Assembly (NCBI RefSeq): GCF_000576305.1
Contig: NZ_BAVZ01000011.1
Coordinates: 1 to 64,000, forward strand
DNA from: Paenibacillus pini JCM 16418
GTDB lineage: Bacteria; Bacillota; Bacilli; Paenibacillales; Paenibacillaceae
Direction of reading: 5' to 3'
Length of the DNA stretch: 64,000 nt
Shown here: in pieces, positions 16,040 through 25,744 of the stretch
Layout: every line of letters starts with the position of its first letter
How positions within the stretch are numbered: the stretch's first letter is position 1
Program-made: the position numbers and the translations under genes
The notes under the pieces: generated by a model
What the model saw: the letters and a program-made list of their open reading frames with translations, nothing else
Told to the model about the DNA's origin: nothing
The model's database searches: none

Positions 16040-18502
16040 TTAGTGTTCCTCACTTATTTGCTGCTTCAGATAAAACTTTGTTTTCTCAAACACATCATGA
16101 AGAGCATCAATGACCATCTCTATTTCTTTTGCATGTGTGAGCTCTTGCTCCAGTTGAATACAAAGTTGTGCAAGCTGCGCTGCCCCAACATTTAGACTGA
16201 ACCCCTTTAACGTATGAACCGTTTCAGCCAGAGGCGTGATATCTTTAACTTCCCACAACTCATTGATACGTTTAATACAAGCTGTAGCTTCCGTGTCAAA
16301 CATCTGATAGATCTCTTGAATAAAAGTAGTGCTATCATCCAAACTTCGGATTTCATCAATCATTACTATATCAATGATACCTTCATAATTCTGTTCCTTC
16401 TTCCGATTATCTAATAATTCGCTACTTCGAATATGATTAGCCCAATATTCTAACAAGCGCTGTACATCATTAATTCGAAGGGGCTTACTAACGTAGTCAC
16501 TCATCCCAGCATTAAGGCATTTCTCTTTGTCTTCCTGCCGGGCATTGGCGGTCACAGCAATGATAACAGGACGTTTGGAAGCATCCATCTGCTTCATAAT
16601 CCTTTGCGTTGCTTCTATTCCATCCATCACTGGCATTTGAACATCCATAAATACGAGATCATAATGACGATTCCCTAATATCTGAATTACTTCTAAACCG
16701 TTCGTGACCACGTCAGCTGAATACCCCATTTTTTGCAAAACACGAAGTAACAGCTTTTGGTTGACAGCATTGTCTTCGGCTACCAAAATTCTCAGGGGCA
16801 AACGATCAGATAAAGTAGAGTCTAATAGCGTCGGTCTAGCTTTTTTCGTTGGTGCAGCATGATTTTCGGATAAGCTGGATAGTATAACTTCTTTTAATTG
16901 TTGATCTCGCACAGGTTTGGTAACCACCGCACTATAGACGGACTCTAAATCAATATCGCGTAGATCCGTTCCAAGTGATGTTAACATAATTAACGGTAAA
17001 CTTGCCTGTGTACGGTATTTACGTATTTTATAACCTAATTGAATACCGTCCATTTCCTGCATACGCATGTCAATAATTGCCAAATCAAAAATATCACCTT
17101 GCTCAATCCAGAGAAGCGCCTCATGTGCGGAAACGGTTGCTTTCGCAATCATGCCCCACTTTTCCAGTACCGTTCTTAATACACGGAGATTTGTACTATT
17201 ATCATCTACAATTAACACCCGTTTTTGTCGTAAAAGCGTACCCTGATTTTCGTTCACCGGAAAAAGATCCGCACTTTCTGCTGCTATCGTAAATTGGAAG
17301 CTTGATCCTTCTCCTTCCGTGCTCTTCAGCTCAATATGACCGCCCATTAGCTCAACTAATTGTTTGCATATGGCCAGTCCTAGACCCGTACCTCCATAAT
17401 GAGAACTTGTTCCTGGTGCGTGAACTTGGGAAAAGGACTGAAATAATTGATCTTGCTTTTCTTCTGCAATTCCTATTCCTGTGTCCCGAACCGTCACATA
17501 CAGTTCAAAAGTTTTGGAATGCTCAGTAGAACGTTTCATAACCGAAACAAAAATTTCACCTGAAGCTGTGAATTTCACCGCATTTCCAATCAGATTCACT
17601 AGTACTTGTCGAATTCGCGTGACATCACCAAGAAGGAAAGGGGGAATATCTGGATCGATATAAGATACTAACTCAACTTCTTTTTCTGCGGTTCTAGATG
17701 CAAACAAATCCAGAATGTCCTCCACACTGGATTTAAGATCAAACGGTTGATGTTCTAATCGCATTTTGCCGGATTCCATTTTAGAAAAGTCTAAGATGTC
17801 GTTCAAAATAGAAATCAGCGACTCGTTACTATCCCGTATAATATCTGTATACTCTCGTTGTTCTTCGGTTAGGTCAGTTTCTTGTAATAAGCTGGTCATC
17901 CCCATGATACCATTCATAGGCGTTCTGATTTCATGACTCATGATAGCCAAAAAGTCAGTTTTTGCTTGGGTAGCTTTTTCAGCAATTACTTTTGCTTGCA
18001 TCGTTTCTTGTTGGGACTCTTGTAAATCAGAAACCGTATTCTCCAATTCAATAACGTACGAAAGAAAAGTAGCCATTGCATTCAAAAGTGTGATATCCCG
18101 TTCGTTATAAGTGTACGCGTTTTGATCCATTGCACAGATGGTTCCGAAGACCTGTCCATCTTTTCTCCAAATAGGAACGCCAATAAACGAACTACTTCCT
18201 AGAGAGTGGGTTATTTCCATTCCACATGTTAATGGATCTATGGATGTATCATCTATAATTAGAGGCTTTGCGCCTTTCTCAATCACTAGACTACAATAGG
18301 TTTGATCATAGGGCAGAACCGTACCTTCTTGAATAAGAAGTTCGTTGCGGTTGAATGCTTTGAGGATGGTATTTGAGACTTTATCATTACTTGCCACGAA
18401 AAAGGTATTGACTTGAATGATTTCACTGATCATTTCAAGGATACTTCCTGCAGCATCATTTAAGTTGCGATACAACTTATCGTCAGACTGTATATGTTCC
18501 AT
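16040..18502 (-). CDS. Hybrid sensor histidine kinase (GAF-HisKA-HATPase-REC-REC-HPt)
   Basis: 820 residues. Order: GAF-like sensor (about 20-160, with SSFIGVPIWRKDGQVFGTICAMD in part: GVPIWRKDGQVFGTICAMD), a short coiled coil, HisKA with FLAIMSHEIRTPMNG, HATPase (QVLVNLIGNAVKFT; DTGIGI; GTGLGLAICKQL), REC1 (VLIVDDNS, DLAIIDMRM), REC2 (ILVAEDNAVNQKLL, DLVFMDVQMPVMDG), and a C-terminal HPt with HTLKGFSLNVGA. All phosphorelay residues are present, so it can run a BarA-like four-step relay alone. No transmembrane segment: the sensor is cytoplasmic. GAGGAGG lies 13 bases before the ATG. The signal is unknown. Confidence 0.92.
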   Translation of the reverse strand: MEHIQSDDKLYRNLNDAAGSILEMISEIIQVNTFFVASNDKVSNTILKAFNRNELLIQEGTVLPYDQTYCSLVIEKGAKPLIIDDTSIDPLTCGMEITHSLGSSSFIGVPIWRKDGQVFGTICAMDQNAYTYNERDITLLNAMATFLSYVIELENTVSDLQESQQETMQAKVIAEKATQAKTDFLAIMSHEIRTPMNGIMGMTSLLQETDLTEEQREYTDIIRDSNESLISILNDILDFSKMESGKMRLEHQPFDLKSSVEDILDLFASRTAEKEVELVSYIDPDIPPFLLGDVTRIRQVLVNLIGNAVKFTASGEIFVSVMKRSTEHSKTFELYVTVRDTGIGIAEEKQDQLFQSFSQVHAPGTSSHYGGTGLGLAICKQLVELMGGHIELKSTEGEGSSFQFTIAAESADLFPVNENQGTLLRQKRVLIVDDNSTNLRVLRTVLEKWGMIAKATVSAHEALLWIEQGDIFDLAIIDMRMQEMDGIQLGYKIRKYRTQASLPLIMLTSLGTDLRDIDLESVYSAVVTKPVRDQQLKEVILSSLSENHAAPTKKARPTLLDSTLSDRLPLRILVAEDNAVNQKLLLRVLQKMGYSADVVTNGLEVIQILGNRHYDLVFMDVQMPVMDGIEATQRIMKQMDASKRPVIIAVTANARQEDKEKCLNAGMSDYVSKPLRINDVQRLLEYWANHIRSSELLDNRKKEQNYEGIIDIVMIDEIRSLDDSTTFIQEIYQMFDTEATACIKRINELWEVKDITPLAETVHTLKGFSLNVGAAQLAQLCIQLEQELTHAKEIEMVIDALHDVFEKTKFYLKQQISEEH

Positions 18503-18705
18503 TAATTTTTAATTTCCTCCTCAATCAGGGACAACTCATACTATTAACTCACAACTATATGATCAATTCAAGTATAACAATATTAAGGAATATAAGTGCT
18601 GGAAGAATTAGGGCGGAGGTAGGGTTTTTAACCTTGTTGAATAACAAAGCAGTTTATTCGACACACTAAAACCAATAAGAAATCACGAAAAATGAGGTGG
18701 ACTTA

Positions 18706-18944
18706 TTGTTAACGATATTAGGTATTGTTTTCACAATTATAGCTGTCGCTGCAGTTGTAATGTCTTTTAGAATTATGAAGAAACAAGCAAATAAAGCGTG
18801 GTCTGCTGGAGATGTTGATAAAAATGTACTTAACCATCCTTTTGGATTTAACCCCATTATTATATTTTATTGGATTAGCCTTTTGTAATGATCATAGGTG
18901 CATTGATTTTAGGTTACTATTATCATTGGGGAGTGGGGGAATAA
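18706..18944 (+). pseudogene. Small two-helix membrane protein, apparent single-base frameshift
   Basis: From TTG 18706 (GAGGTGG eight bases before) the frame encodes MLTILGIVFTIIAVAAVV and a charged loop with NHPFGFNPIIIFYWISLL, then stops at 18888. The next frame continues at once with MIIGALILGYYYHWGVGE and stops at 18944. Adding one T to the TTTT at 18881-18884 would join them as a two-helix protein of about 79 residues. So either one base is missing in the assembly or the gene is broken. The five-base gap to the next gene suggests a two-gene operon. Confidence 0.65.
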
Positions 18945-18948
18945 CACA

Positions 18949-19299
18949 ATGGAAAAAAACAAATATTTTGTGTCCGTTCAAGCAAAATCGATCATGTTAC
19001 AACAAGGGGACGCCGCTTACGAACTAGAAATCTTTGCAAATGATGAAGAAATCAATAAAATTAAAGGATTATTTGATTCCCTTGAAAACTTAGACAATGA
19101 TTGCCTATTACGAACTCCTAACCCAGGTATGCCATATCATCATGACAATCCTAACGATAAATACGACCATTATCTTCAAGAAATTTATGAAACACTCCAT
19201 GAATTAGGCACAGATGAAACAAAGCATTTCGTCTCTTCGATAACAGATCAATTAAACACGATGGGATGGCATGAAGAGCACAATCATCATAATGATTAA
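18949..19299 (+). CDS. Conserved small cytoplasmic protein of unknown function
   Basis: 116 residues, acidic, with FVSVQAKSIMLQQGDAAYELEI at the start (in part: GDAAYELEIFANDEEI) and a His-rich end (MGWHEEHNHHND). Similar small proteins occur in Bacillales, some labelled hydrolase/acyltransferase without evidence; I do not recognise a catalytic motif. GGGGGAATAAC lies upstream of the ATG, overlapping the end of the preceding small membrane gene. Confidence 0.7.
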   Translation: MEKNKYFVSVQAKSIMLQQGDAAYELEIFANDEEINKIKGLFDSLENLDNDCLLRTPNPGMPYHHDNPNDKYDHYLQEIYETLHELGTDETKHFVSSITDQLNTMGWHEEHNHHND

Positions 19300-19321
19300 T
19301 AATTTAAGTAATTTACATCGC

Positions 19322-19356
19322 ACTGATGCCGATATCTAATCGACGTCAGTTTTTTG
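19322..19356 (+). terminator. Terminator
   Basis: ACTGATG...CGAT pairs with ATCG...CGTCAGT and is followed by six Ts. Confidence 0.8.
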
Positions 19357-19527
19357 CATTTCATTAACCAAAAAAATAAGTTCTGAAACCTTTCAATTAA
19401 TTTATGACAAAAACCGTGTTATTATGAGTAGTAATACGGTAAATTATACCTGATATTTAACCATAGATTCTTCAATACATCTTACACTCAACAAAAGCTA
19501 TTATTTATTAGCCAATAGGAGAACAAA

Positions 19528-21843
19528 ATGCTAACGAATCTCATCGATTTTAGGTATGCAATGACAGCCTTAGAAGCATCGTCCATCGTTTCGGTCACGG
19601 ATGACCAAGGAATGATCATTGATGTCAATGATCATTTCTGCAAAATATCGAAATATGAGAAGACTGAAATCGTGGGACTGAATCATATGAAAGCAAATAC
19701 CCCATTCGAATCCTTGGCACATAATAAAGATGTATGGGAAATAATTAGCCAAGGGAAAGTTTGGAAAGGTGAAATGAAGAAGCAAGCCAAAGACGGAAGC
19801 CATTATTGGGTAGATCTGATTATTATACCGATTGTGAACGAACATGGCGTAATTTATCAACACGTATCTATTGGAACAGATATTACGGCTCGTAAACAGA
19901 ACGAAATCACACGAAACCAAACGATTGAGAATTTGCGTGACATCGAGAATGCGCTGGATGAATCTTCAATTGTTGCAATTACAACCGATAAAGGTGTTAT
20001 TACATATGTGAATGAAAAATTTTGTGAAATTTCCAAATATGATCGAACAGAACTGATAGGCAGAACTCATCGAGTTATCAACTCGGGCTTTCATCCTAAA
20101 ACGTTTTTTAAATACATGTGGGAGACGATTAAGCAAGGAAAGGTTTGGAGGGGTGAAGTCAAGAATAGAGCTAAAGATGGCAGTGAGTACTGGATGAATA
20201 CGACGATCGTTCCTTTTCTAAATGACGATGGTGTTCCTCATCAGTTTATTTCAATACGTTCGGATATTACAGACAGAGTCAAAGCGGAGAAGGATCTGGC
20301 AGAACGTACCGAACAACTTGCGAAAGCGCATGATGAAGCCATTCAAGCCAGTATGATCAAGAGCCAATTTTTAGCCAATATGAGTCATGAATTACGAACA
20401 CCTCTCAATGCAATCATCGGGTATAGTGAGATGTTACAAGAGGAAGCGGAAGAACTTGGAGAACCGGTATTCGTGGAGGATTTGTCCAAGATCAGCAAAT
20501 CTGGAAACCATCTGCTCGCTCTAATCAACGATATTCTTGATATTTCAAAAATTGAGTCAGGTAAAATGGAACTTGATCCTGAAACGTACAGTTTATCTAG
20601 CTTGATTCAAGACGTATTAACAACAATGGAACCACTAGTAGCTGGGTCAGGCAACAAACTTCATACCATATGTAGAGAAGAAGGTAATCTTACAGCCGAT
20701 GTGACCAAGTTGCGCCAAATTCTAATTAATTTACTCAGTAATTCTAACAAGTTCACTGAGCATGGAACCATTACATTTGAAATTGAGAAGGAAAATAGAA
20801 ATCAGAAAACTGGTTACAGTTTCCGTGTCAAAGATACTGGGATTGGGATGACCTCTGATCAGCTAGCCAAGCTGTTTCAGCCTTTTGCGCAAGCTGATGC
20901 TTCCACAACAAGGAAATATGGGGGGACTGGCCTTGGACTAGTCATTAGTCAACGATTCATTCATATGATGGGTGGAGATATCCGAGTGGAGAGCGAATAT
21001 GGTGTAGGTTCGACCTTTACTTGCTGGCTTCCATTTGATGTAGAAGATCATACAGGTTCTTTATCGAACGGAATGAGTTCTTTCTCGGAGATAGAAGAGG
21101 AGACTAACCAGACCAGCATCCTTCTTATTGACGATGAAATGATGAATCGAGAATTAATGAAACGTTATTTAGCCAAAACAGGCTGGACACTGGCATTTGC
21201 GGATAGCGGCCTAGAAGGTTTAAGAGCTGCTAAGAAGTTGCGTCCTAAAGTCATCTGTCTAGATATTCTCATGCCAAATATGGATGGATGGGATGTGCTT
21301 ACAGAGCTGAAGAGTGATCCTGAACTCATGGATATCCCCGTTGTAATATGGTCCATGACAAATGACAGACAACTAGGCTATACGATGGGTGCTTCCGAAT
21401 ACTTAACTAAACCGATTGAACGAGATCGTCTGATCAAGGTGATGGAGCAGTTTATCGCTAAACGTAGTGATCACAAGGTCCTGGTTATCGAAGATGATGT
21501 TACAACAAGAGAGCTAATGACAAAGCTTTTACAAAAAGAGGGTTACACGGTATCTCAGGCGCAGAACGGACGATTAGCTTTGGAAAATATAGCACTAGGA
21601 ATCCCTTCACTTATCTTACTTGACTTGATGATGCCAGATATGGATGGATTTCAGTTCATTGACGAGCTTAGCAAGCAGGGAGCTTGGAGTGGGATCCCTA
21701 TTGTTGTGGTAACAGCAAAGACGATTACATCCGAAGAACGTCAGAAATTGAGTTGTAACGTGAAGAATATCATTCAAAAAGGAACATATGATAATAATTC
21801 CTTACTGGCTGAAATCCAGCGATTTTTAAGTAAAGCAACGTGA
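19528..21843 (+). CDS. Hybrid histidine kinase (PAS-PAS-HisKA-HATPase-REC-REC)
   Basis: 771 residues, cytoplasmic. Two PAS/PAC units in tandem (residues about 10-125 and 135-255), each with ITDDQGxI-like start, [13 protein letters not shown] helix and KDGSxYW core; they look like an internal duplication. Then HisKA with [23 protein letters not shown] (in part: [18 protein letters not shown]), HATPase ([26 protein letters not shown]), REC1 ([25 protein letters not shown]) and REC2 ([22 protein letters not shown]). AGGAGA precedes the ATG. It heads a three-gene unit with a CheY-like gene and an HD-GYP regulator, so its output is probably c-di-GMP turnover. Confidence 0.92.
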   Translation: MLTNLIDFRYAMTALEASSIVSVTDDQGMIIDVNDHFCKISKYEKTEIVGLNHMKANTPFESLAHNKDVWEIISQGKVWKGEMKKQAKDGSHYWVDLIIIPIVNEHGVIYQHVSIGTDITARKQNEITRNQTIENLRDIENALDESSIVAITTDKGVITYVNEKFCEISKYDRTELIGRTHRVINSGFHPKTFFKYMWETIKQGKVWRGEVKNRAKDGSEYWMNTTIVPFLNDDGVPHQFISIRSDITDRVKAEKDLAERTEQLAKAHDEAIQASMIKSQFLANMSHELRTPLNAIIGYSEMLQEEAEELGEPVFVEDLSKISKSGNHLLALINDILDISKIESGKMELDPETYSLSSLIQDVLTTMEPLVAGSGNKLHTICREEGNLTADVTKLRQILINLLSNSNKFTEHGTITFEIEKENRNQKTGYSFRVKDTGIGMTSDQLAKLFQPFAQADASTTRKYGGTGLGLVISQRFIHMMGGDIRVESEYGVGSTFTCWLPFDVEDHTGSLSNGMSSFSEIEEETNQTSILLIDDEMMNRELMKRYLAKTGWTLAFADSGLEGLRAAKKLRPKVICLDILMPNMDGWDVLTELKSDPELMDIPVVIWSMTNDRQLGYTMGASEYLTKPIERDRLIKVMEQFIAKRSDHKVLVIEDDVTTRELMTKLLQKEGYTVSQAQNGRLALENIALGIPSLILLDLMMPDMDGFQFIDELSKQGAWSGIPIVVVTAKTITSEERQKLSCNVKNIIQKGTYDNNSLLAEIQRFLSKAT

Positions 21844-21886
21844 ATGAAACACAAAACGGCGATAGAGAAAAGGAGTCCATACTCAT

Positions 21887-22251
21887 ATGAATACCGTTCT
21901 TCTGATCGAAGATAATGAGATGAATCGCGATATGCTTTCTAGGCGATTGATACGTAAAGGATATAAGATCATCACTGCTGAAGACGGCAGGCAGGGAATT
22001 GAACTTGCTGCACAGGAGCTTCCAGATCTGATCTTGATGGATATGAGCTTACCCGTTCTAGATGGATGGGAGGCGACTCGTTTATTAAAAGCCTCGCAAT
22101 TCACAAGACACATACCAGTCATCGCATTGACCGCTCATGCATGATGAGTGATGAAGAGAAGGCATACGAAGCGGGTTGCGACGATTTTGATACGAAGCCT
22201 GTTATTTTAGATCGTCTATTAGAAAAGATGCGTTTGGCTTTAGAAAAATGA
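21887..22251 (+). pseudogene. CheY-like response regulator, apparent single-base frameshift
   Basis: The first frame (21887-22144) encodes a receiver domain up to VIALTAHA with the DE/ED acid pocket (LIEDNEMNRDML) and phosphoryl site (LILMDMSLPVLDGWE). It then meets two stops. The next frame begins at 22141 with MMSDEEKAYEAGCDDF and carries the conserved Lys of DTKPV, ending at 22251. Together they make a normal 122-residue single-domain regulator if one base is inserted near 22140. Neighbours on both sides are intact. Either a real inactivation or an assembly error. Confidence 0.8.
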
Positions 22252-22286
22252 GATTGTTATGTTTATAAATACGGAGATGAGGAACA

Positions 22287-23339
22287 ATGATGGAAGATAT
22301 CTCATTAGCAAGAGTGCTAATTGTGGATGATCAGGAGTATAATGTTATGCTTCTGGAGCGTATTTTACAGCGCGCTGGATTTACAAATATACATAAGATC
22401 ACGGATCCATACCAGATTAAATATCGGTTATTAGAGGTTGATCCGGATATTGTGCTACTTGATATGCACATGCCAGGTATGGATGGGCTTCAGGTGTTGA
22501 AACAGATTCAGGATCATATCTCGTCGGAAAGCTATTTACCTGTATTGATGCTTACCGCTGATGCTACTCCGGAAATGAGGAAAAAGGGTCTTCAAGCCGG
22601 CGTGAATGATTTCTTAACAAAACCATATGATCGAACGGAAATTATACTTCGAATTACAAATCTACTAAAGACGAAGCAGCTTCACAATCAGCTCCAACAG
22701 CACAAAAGCACCTTGGAAGAAAGGGTTATGGAGCGTACTGAAGAACTTCAAATCGCTAAGCTTGAAATCTTGCAATTACTTGGACGTGCAGCCGAGTATC
22801 GAGATGATATGACGGGAAGTCACACCATGCGAGTGGGTAAATTAAGTAGTTTAATTGCTAGAGGTATCGGTCTTTCAGAAGAAAATGCGGACATTCTCCG
22901 CATGGCTGCTCCTCTGCATGACATCGGAAAGATAGGAATTCCAGATGAGATTTTGCTAAAACCGGGTAGGTTCGAGCAGCACGAGTTTGAACGAATGAAG
23001 ACACATACGTCGATTGGTGTAAACATTTTGGAAGGCAGCTCTTTTTCACTATTAAAACTAGCGGGTATTATTGCTCAGTCTCATCATGAGAAATGGGATG
23101 GAACTGGTTATCCCGCAGGTCTAAAAGGAGAAGATATTCCTCTGGAGGCTCGAATTGTCGCTCTTGCTGATTTCTATGATGCATTAACACATGAACGACC
23201 GTACAAAAGAGCATGGACACCACAGGAAACGATTATTGAAATTAGAAAACAACGTGGAATTCACTTTGATCCACATATTGTTGATGCATTCGATCAATTA
23301 TATATTGATGGTATCCTTGAAGGGCTTGAAGATGAGTAG
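22287..23339 (+). CDS. Response regulator with HD-GYP cyclic-di-GMP phosphodiesterase domain
   Basis: 350 residues. N-terminal receiver (LIVDDQEYNVMLL, DIVLLDMHMPGMDG, TKPYD; residues 7-125), a coiled coil with TLEERVMERTEELQ (about 135-160), then HD-GYP (about 160-345): HTMRVGKLSSLIA, the metal-binding HDIGKIGIPDEILLKPG, HTSIG, and HHEKWDGTGYP followed by ARIVALADFYDAL. The full HD-GYP motif set suggests an active RpfG-type enzyme hydrolysing c-di-GMP, switched by phosphorylation, probably from the hybrid kinase upstream. Confidence 0.92.
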   Translation: MMEDISLARVLIVDDQEYNVMLLERILQRAGFTNIHKITDPYQIKYRLLEVDPDIVLLDMHMPGMDGLQVLKQIQDHISSESYLPVLMLTADATPEMRKKGLQAGVNDFLTKPYDRTEIILRITNLLKTKQLHNQLQQHKSTLEERVMERTEELQIAKLEILQLLGRAAEYRDDMTGSHTMRVGKLSSLIARGIGLSEENADILRMAAPLHDIGKIGIPDEILLKPGRFEQHEFERMKTHTSIGVNILEGSSFSLLKLAGIIAQSHHEKWDGTGYPAGLKGEDIPLEARIVALADFYDALTHERPYKRAWTPQETIIEIRKQRGIHFDPHIVDAFDQLYIDGILEGLEDE

Positions 23340-23356
23340 TAAAGGATATGTGTAAA

Positions 23357-23411
23357 AAGATAGAGACAAGAACATTAAGAAATTAGCATTTATGTTCATG
23401 TCTCTATCTTT
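23357..23411 (+). terminator. Long hairpin, probable terminator of the kinase/HD-GYP operon
   Basis: AAAGATAGAGACA and GAACAT pair with ATGTTC and TGTCTCTATCTTT around a 16-base loop. The T tract is short. Confidence 0.7.
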
Positions 23412-23427
23412 GCGTAAGATATGTTAC

Positions 23428-23560
23428 TATGGACTACTAATATTAAGCTCAGATAACTTAGAATTCCAATTCACGATATAGCCCATTTGCTTGAGCAGTG
23501 AAGCCGGCACCATGGTTGCACCATTTGCTATAAGTTTCAAGGCATTTCTTTTAAATGAAT
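23428..23560 (-). pseudogene. Remnant of a stalk-domain (copper amine oxidase N-terminal-like) gene
   Basis: On the minus strand an open frame of about 44 codons ending at a TAG reads ANGATMVPASLLKQMGY, then IVNWNSKLSELNI, a good match to the C-terminal end of a stalk domain (VP....LG..V.W......I). No start codon or ribosome binding site lies in front; sequence before it is not recognisable. Probably the 3' end of a decayed gene. Confidence 0.5.
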
Positions 23561-23661
23561 AGCCTCAATTAACATTAAAGAAATCTAAAAAGGTAAATCT
23601 ATCACCCTAAAAGTAAAAAAAGAGGTATATATAAATGCGCTCATTCATCTTATACTTTTTA

Positions 23662-23675
23662 TGAAAGCGCTAACA
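23662..23675 (+). promoter_or_regulatory. cre box (CcpA site) upstream of the sialidase gene
   Basis: TGAAAGCGCTAACA fits all 14 positions of the catabolite-responsive element consensus TGWAANCGNTNWCA. It lies 61 bases before the ATG, directly after the T-rich TATACTTTTT, so it is placed to block transcription when CcpA-HPr(Ser-P) binds. Confidence 0.8.
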
Positions 23676-23736
23676 TTAAAATATCAAAAGGGGGTTCGTA
23701 GTTATTTAATCCACTACAAATAAGAAGGAGATCGAT

Positions 23737-25398
23737 ATGATAAAATCCCGTTTCAGCATTCGTTTGTTTCTCTGTATCAGTCTAATTATGACCAGCATTG
23801 TAGGAATGCAACAATCTGCATATGCAGCATCACCTGATGGAAATGGTATGGTTCTATCTTATAATGTAAATCAAACCTTTAATGGCAGCAGCGATTTTAT
23901 TGATAAAACATCCGATCTTAGTAATGTAGCGAATTTAGCTCAAGGATCTATTGTCGTTCAGTTTAAATCCTCTAGCACGGCACAAGCGAAAACGTTTATA
24001 AGTGCTTCAGATATGAATGACCCATCGAGTAATATTTCATTTACAATGAATAATGGCACCGTTTATTTTGAGAATCGTGAAAATAATGTTTACGCTACAA
24101 AGCTGAGTGCTACAGGAACTTATAATGACGGCAAATGGCATACAGCCGTTCTTACTGTAAATAATACAGGTTCCAAAATATTCGTGGATGGCTTTGAAAA
24201 AGGTAAAGCGACTTCAACCGCTTTTTTCAACAATGTTACGAATCTAAATGGGATGTGGATAGGCAAGAATGTTGATAACGGCGGAGGTCAGTGGTATTAC
24301 GCCGGGGATTTGAACAATATTCAAGTCTATAATGTTGCATTATCAGAAGAACAAATCAAAGGAATCGGCGGCATTTATGATGAAGCTACGCTCTTCGATA
24401 CAAGTGACGGCAAAGGATATGGTCAATATCGAATTCCAAGTATCGTCGTTACAGCTAACGGTACCGTTCTCGTTGCGGCTGAAGGCAGACAGGGTGGCGA
24501 TCAAACGCCTACCGATATTTTACTGAAGAGAAGTACCGACGGAGGAGCTAAATTCTCAGAATCGGTTGTTCTATCGCCTGGTAAATCTCAAGGTTATGCC
24601 GATATGAACCCCATGCTTCTTGCAGAGAATACTGGAAGTAATGTTCATTTATTATGGAGCCGGTGGAAATGGGGAAATTGTCAATATTTTATCCGCACAA
24701 GTAACGATAATGGATTAACTTGGGGTGAGACAAGAGACATCACTTCTGTTTTAAGTGCATACACGAATCCATCGAATCCATATTACTTCGCAAATTTGTC
24801 TGGAGCAGGTATGGGTCCAGGTCACGGCATTCAACTGAAGAATGGAACACTGGTTGTTCCTATCTATATGACAACTGCTAACTGGACGAACAGCACTGTA
24901 GCTACTATTTATAGTAGTGACGGCGGGGCAACATGGAACGCAGGTTCCAAGGTACCGAATCCGGCAGGTTTTAATAAAATTCATGAGAATATGATGGTCC
25001 AATTATCAGATGGAAGCTTAATGACAAACATGCGGAATCCGGGAAGCACTTATCGTGCGGTGTCCACTTCAAGTGGTGTCACTGGCGTTTGGAGTACGCC
25101 TCATTCGGATCAGGTACTAATCGATCCTGTTAATGAAGCGAGTATTCAAAGATATGATGCTTCGACAATTCTGTTCACGAATGCAGCCAGCACATCTTCA
25201 CGAACTCATATGACTATTCGAATGAGCAGCGATAACGGTGCCACTTGGTTTTCATCGAAAGAAATCTATTCCGGTACCAATGGATATTCAGATATCGGTG
25301 TTGCTCCAGATAAAATGATTTATGTACTCTATGAGAAACCAGCTAGTACTAAGATTTCTTTAGCTAGGTTCAACAAAGCTTGGATTGAGTCTCCATAA
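23737..25398 (+). CDS. Secreted sialidase (GH33-type) with N-terminal lectin-like domain
   Basis: 553 residues. Signal peptide ends near residue 31 (QSAYAASPD). Residues about 35-215 form a LamG/concanavalin-like domain (GKWHTAVLTVNNTGSKIFVDG; in part KWHTAVLTVNN). The rest is a six-bladed sialidase: YRIPSIVVT gives the arginine-triad FRIP-type motif, and Asp-box repeats SxDxGxxW appear as STDGGAKF, SNDNGLTW, SSDGGATW and SSDNGATW. VLYEKP near the end supplies the Tyr/Glu region. It would release sialic acid from host or polymer glycans outside the cell. Single-gene unit with a perfect cre box and terminator. Confidence 0.9.
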   Translation: MIKSRFSIRLFLCISLIMTSIVGMQQSAYAASPDGNGMVLSYNVNQTFNGSSDFIDKTSDLSNVANLAQGSIVVQFKSSSTAQAKTFISASDMNDPSSNISFTMNNGTVYFENRENNVYATKLSATGTYNDGKWHTAVLTVNNTGSKIFVDGFEKGKATSTAFFNNVTNLNGMWIGKNVDNGGGQWYYAGDLNNIQVYNVALSEEQIKGIGGIYDEATLFDTSDGKGYGQYRIPSIVVTANGTVLVAAEGRQGGDQTPTDILLKRSTDGGAKFSESVVLSPGKSQGYADMNPMLLAENTGSNVHLLWSRWKWGNCQYFIRTSNDNGLTWGETRDITSVLSAYTNPSNPYYFANLSGAGMGPGHGIQLKNGTLVVPIYMTTANWTNSTVATIYSSDGGATWNAGSKVPNPAGFNKIHENMMVQLSDGSLMTNMRNPGSTYRAVSTSSGVTGVWSTPHSDQVLIDPVNEASIQRYDASTILFTNAASTSSRTHMTIRMSSDNGATWFSSKEIYSGTNGYSDIGVAPDKMIYVLYEKPASTKISLARFNKAWIESP

Positions 25399-25432
25399 AG
25401 CAAGGTAGTAAAATATCTCATATGTAAAAAAC

Positions 25433-25475
25433 TACAAGCTAACCTCGGTAAATCGCCGGAGTTAGCTTGTTTTGT
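25433..25475 (+). terminator. Terminator after the sialidase gene
   Basis: ACAAGCTAACCTCGG pairs with CCGGAGTTAGCTTGT; TTTT follows. Confidence 0.85.
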
Positions 25476-25744
25476 ATTCCAATTTAACGGTCAGATTTCA
25501 AATCATACCAACGACAGCAGGAATTTTTACCTTTTTATTACATATTATCCTTTATGTCCAGCCGCATTTCTTTTATATTATAGGAGTAAGTCTTTGATTT
25601 ACGTACCATGACTTATCGGTAAGTAGTCCAATCTAGACTCGGAGAGGGTAGGAAGAGGTGGTGAAAGCGAACTGGCAGCTATGTACTCAACAAAACTATT
25701 ATGGATTTGAATTATTTGTTCATTATTAAGGAGGAAAATAGCAA
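25476..25744. other. Intergenic region before the chitinase gene
   Basis: AT-rich with one GC-richer patch (about 25640-25690). TATATTATAGGAG near 25576 could hold a -10 element. I find no cre box matching the consensus and no open frame with a ribosome binding site other than the AAGGAGG of the chitinase gene. Confidence 0.45.

Noticed and set aside
25660..25680. GTGAAAGCGAACTGG as a cre box for the chitinase gene
   Set aside because: Matches only the first half of the consensus; the second half does not fit.
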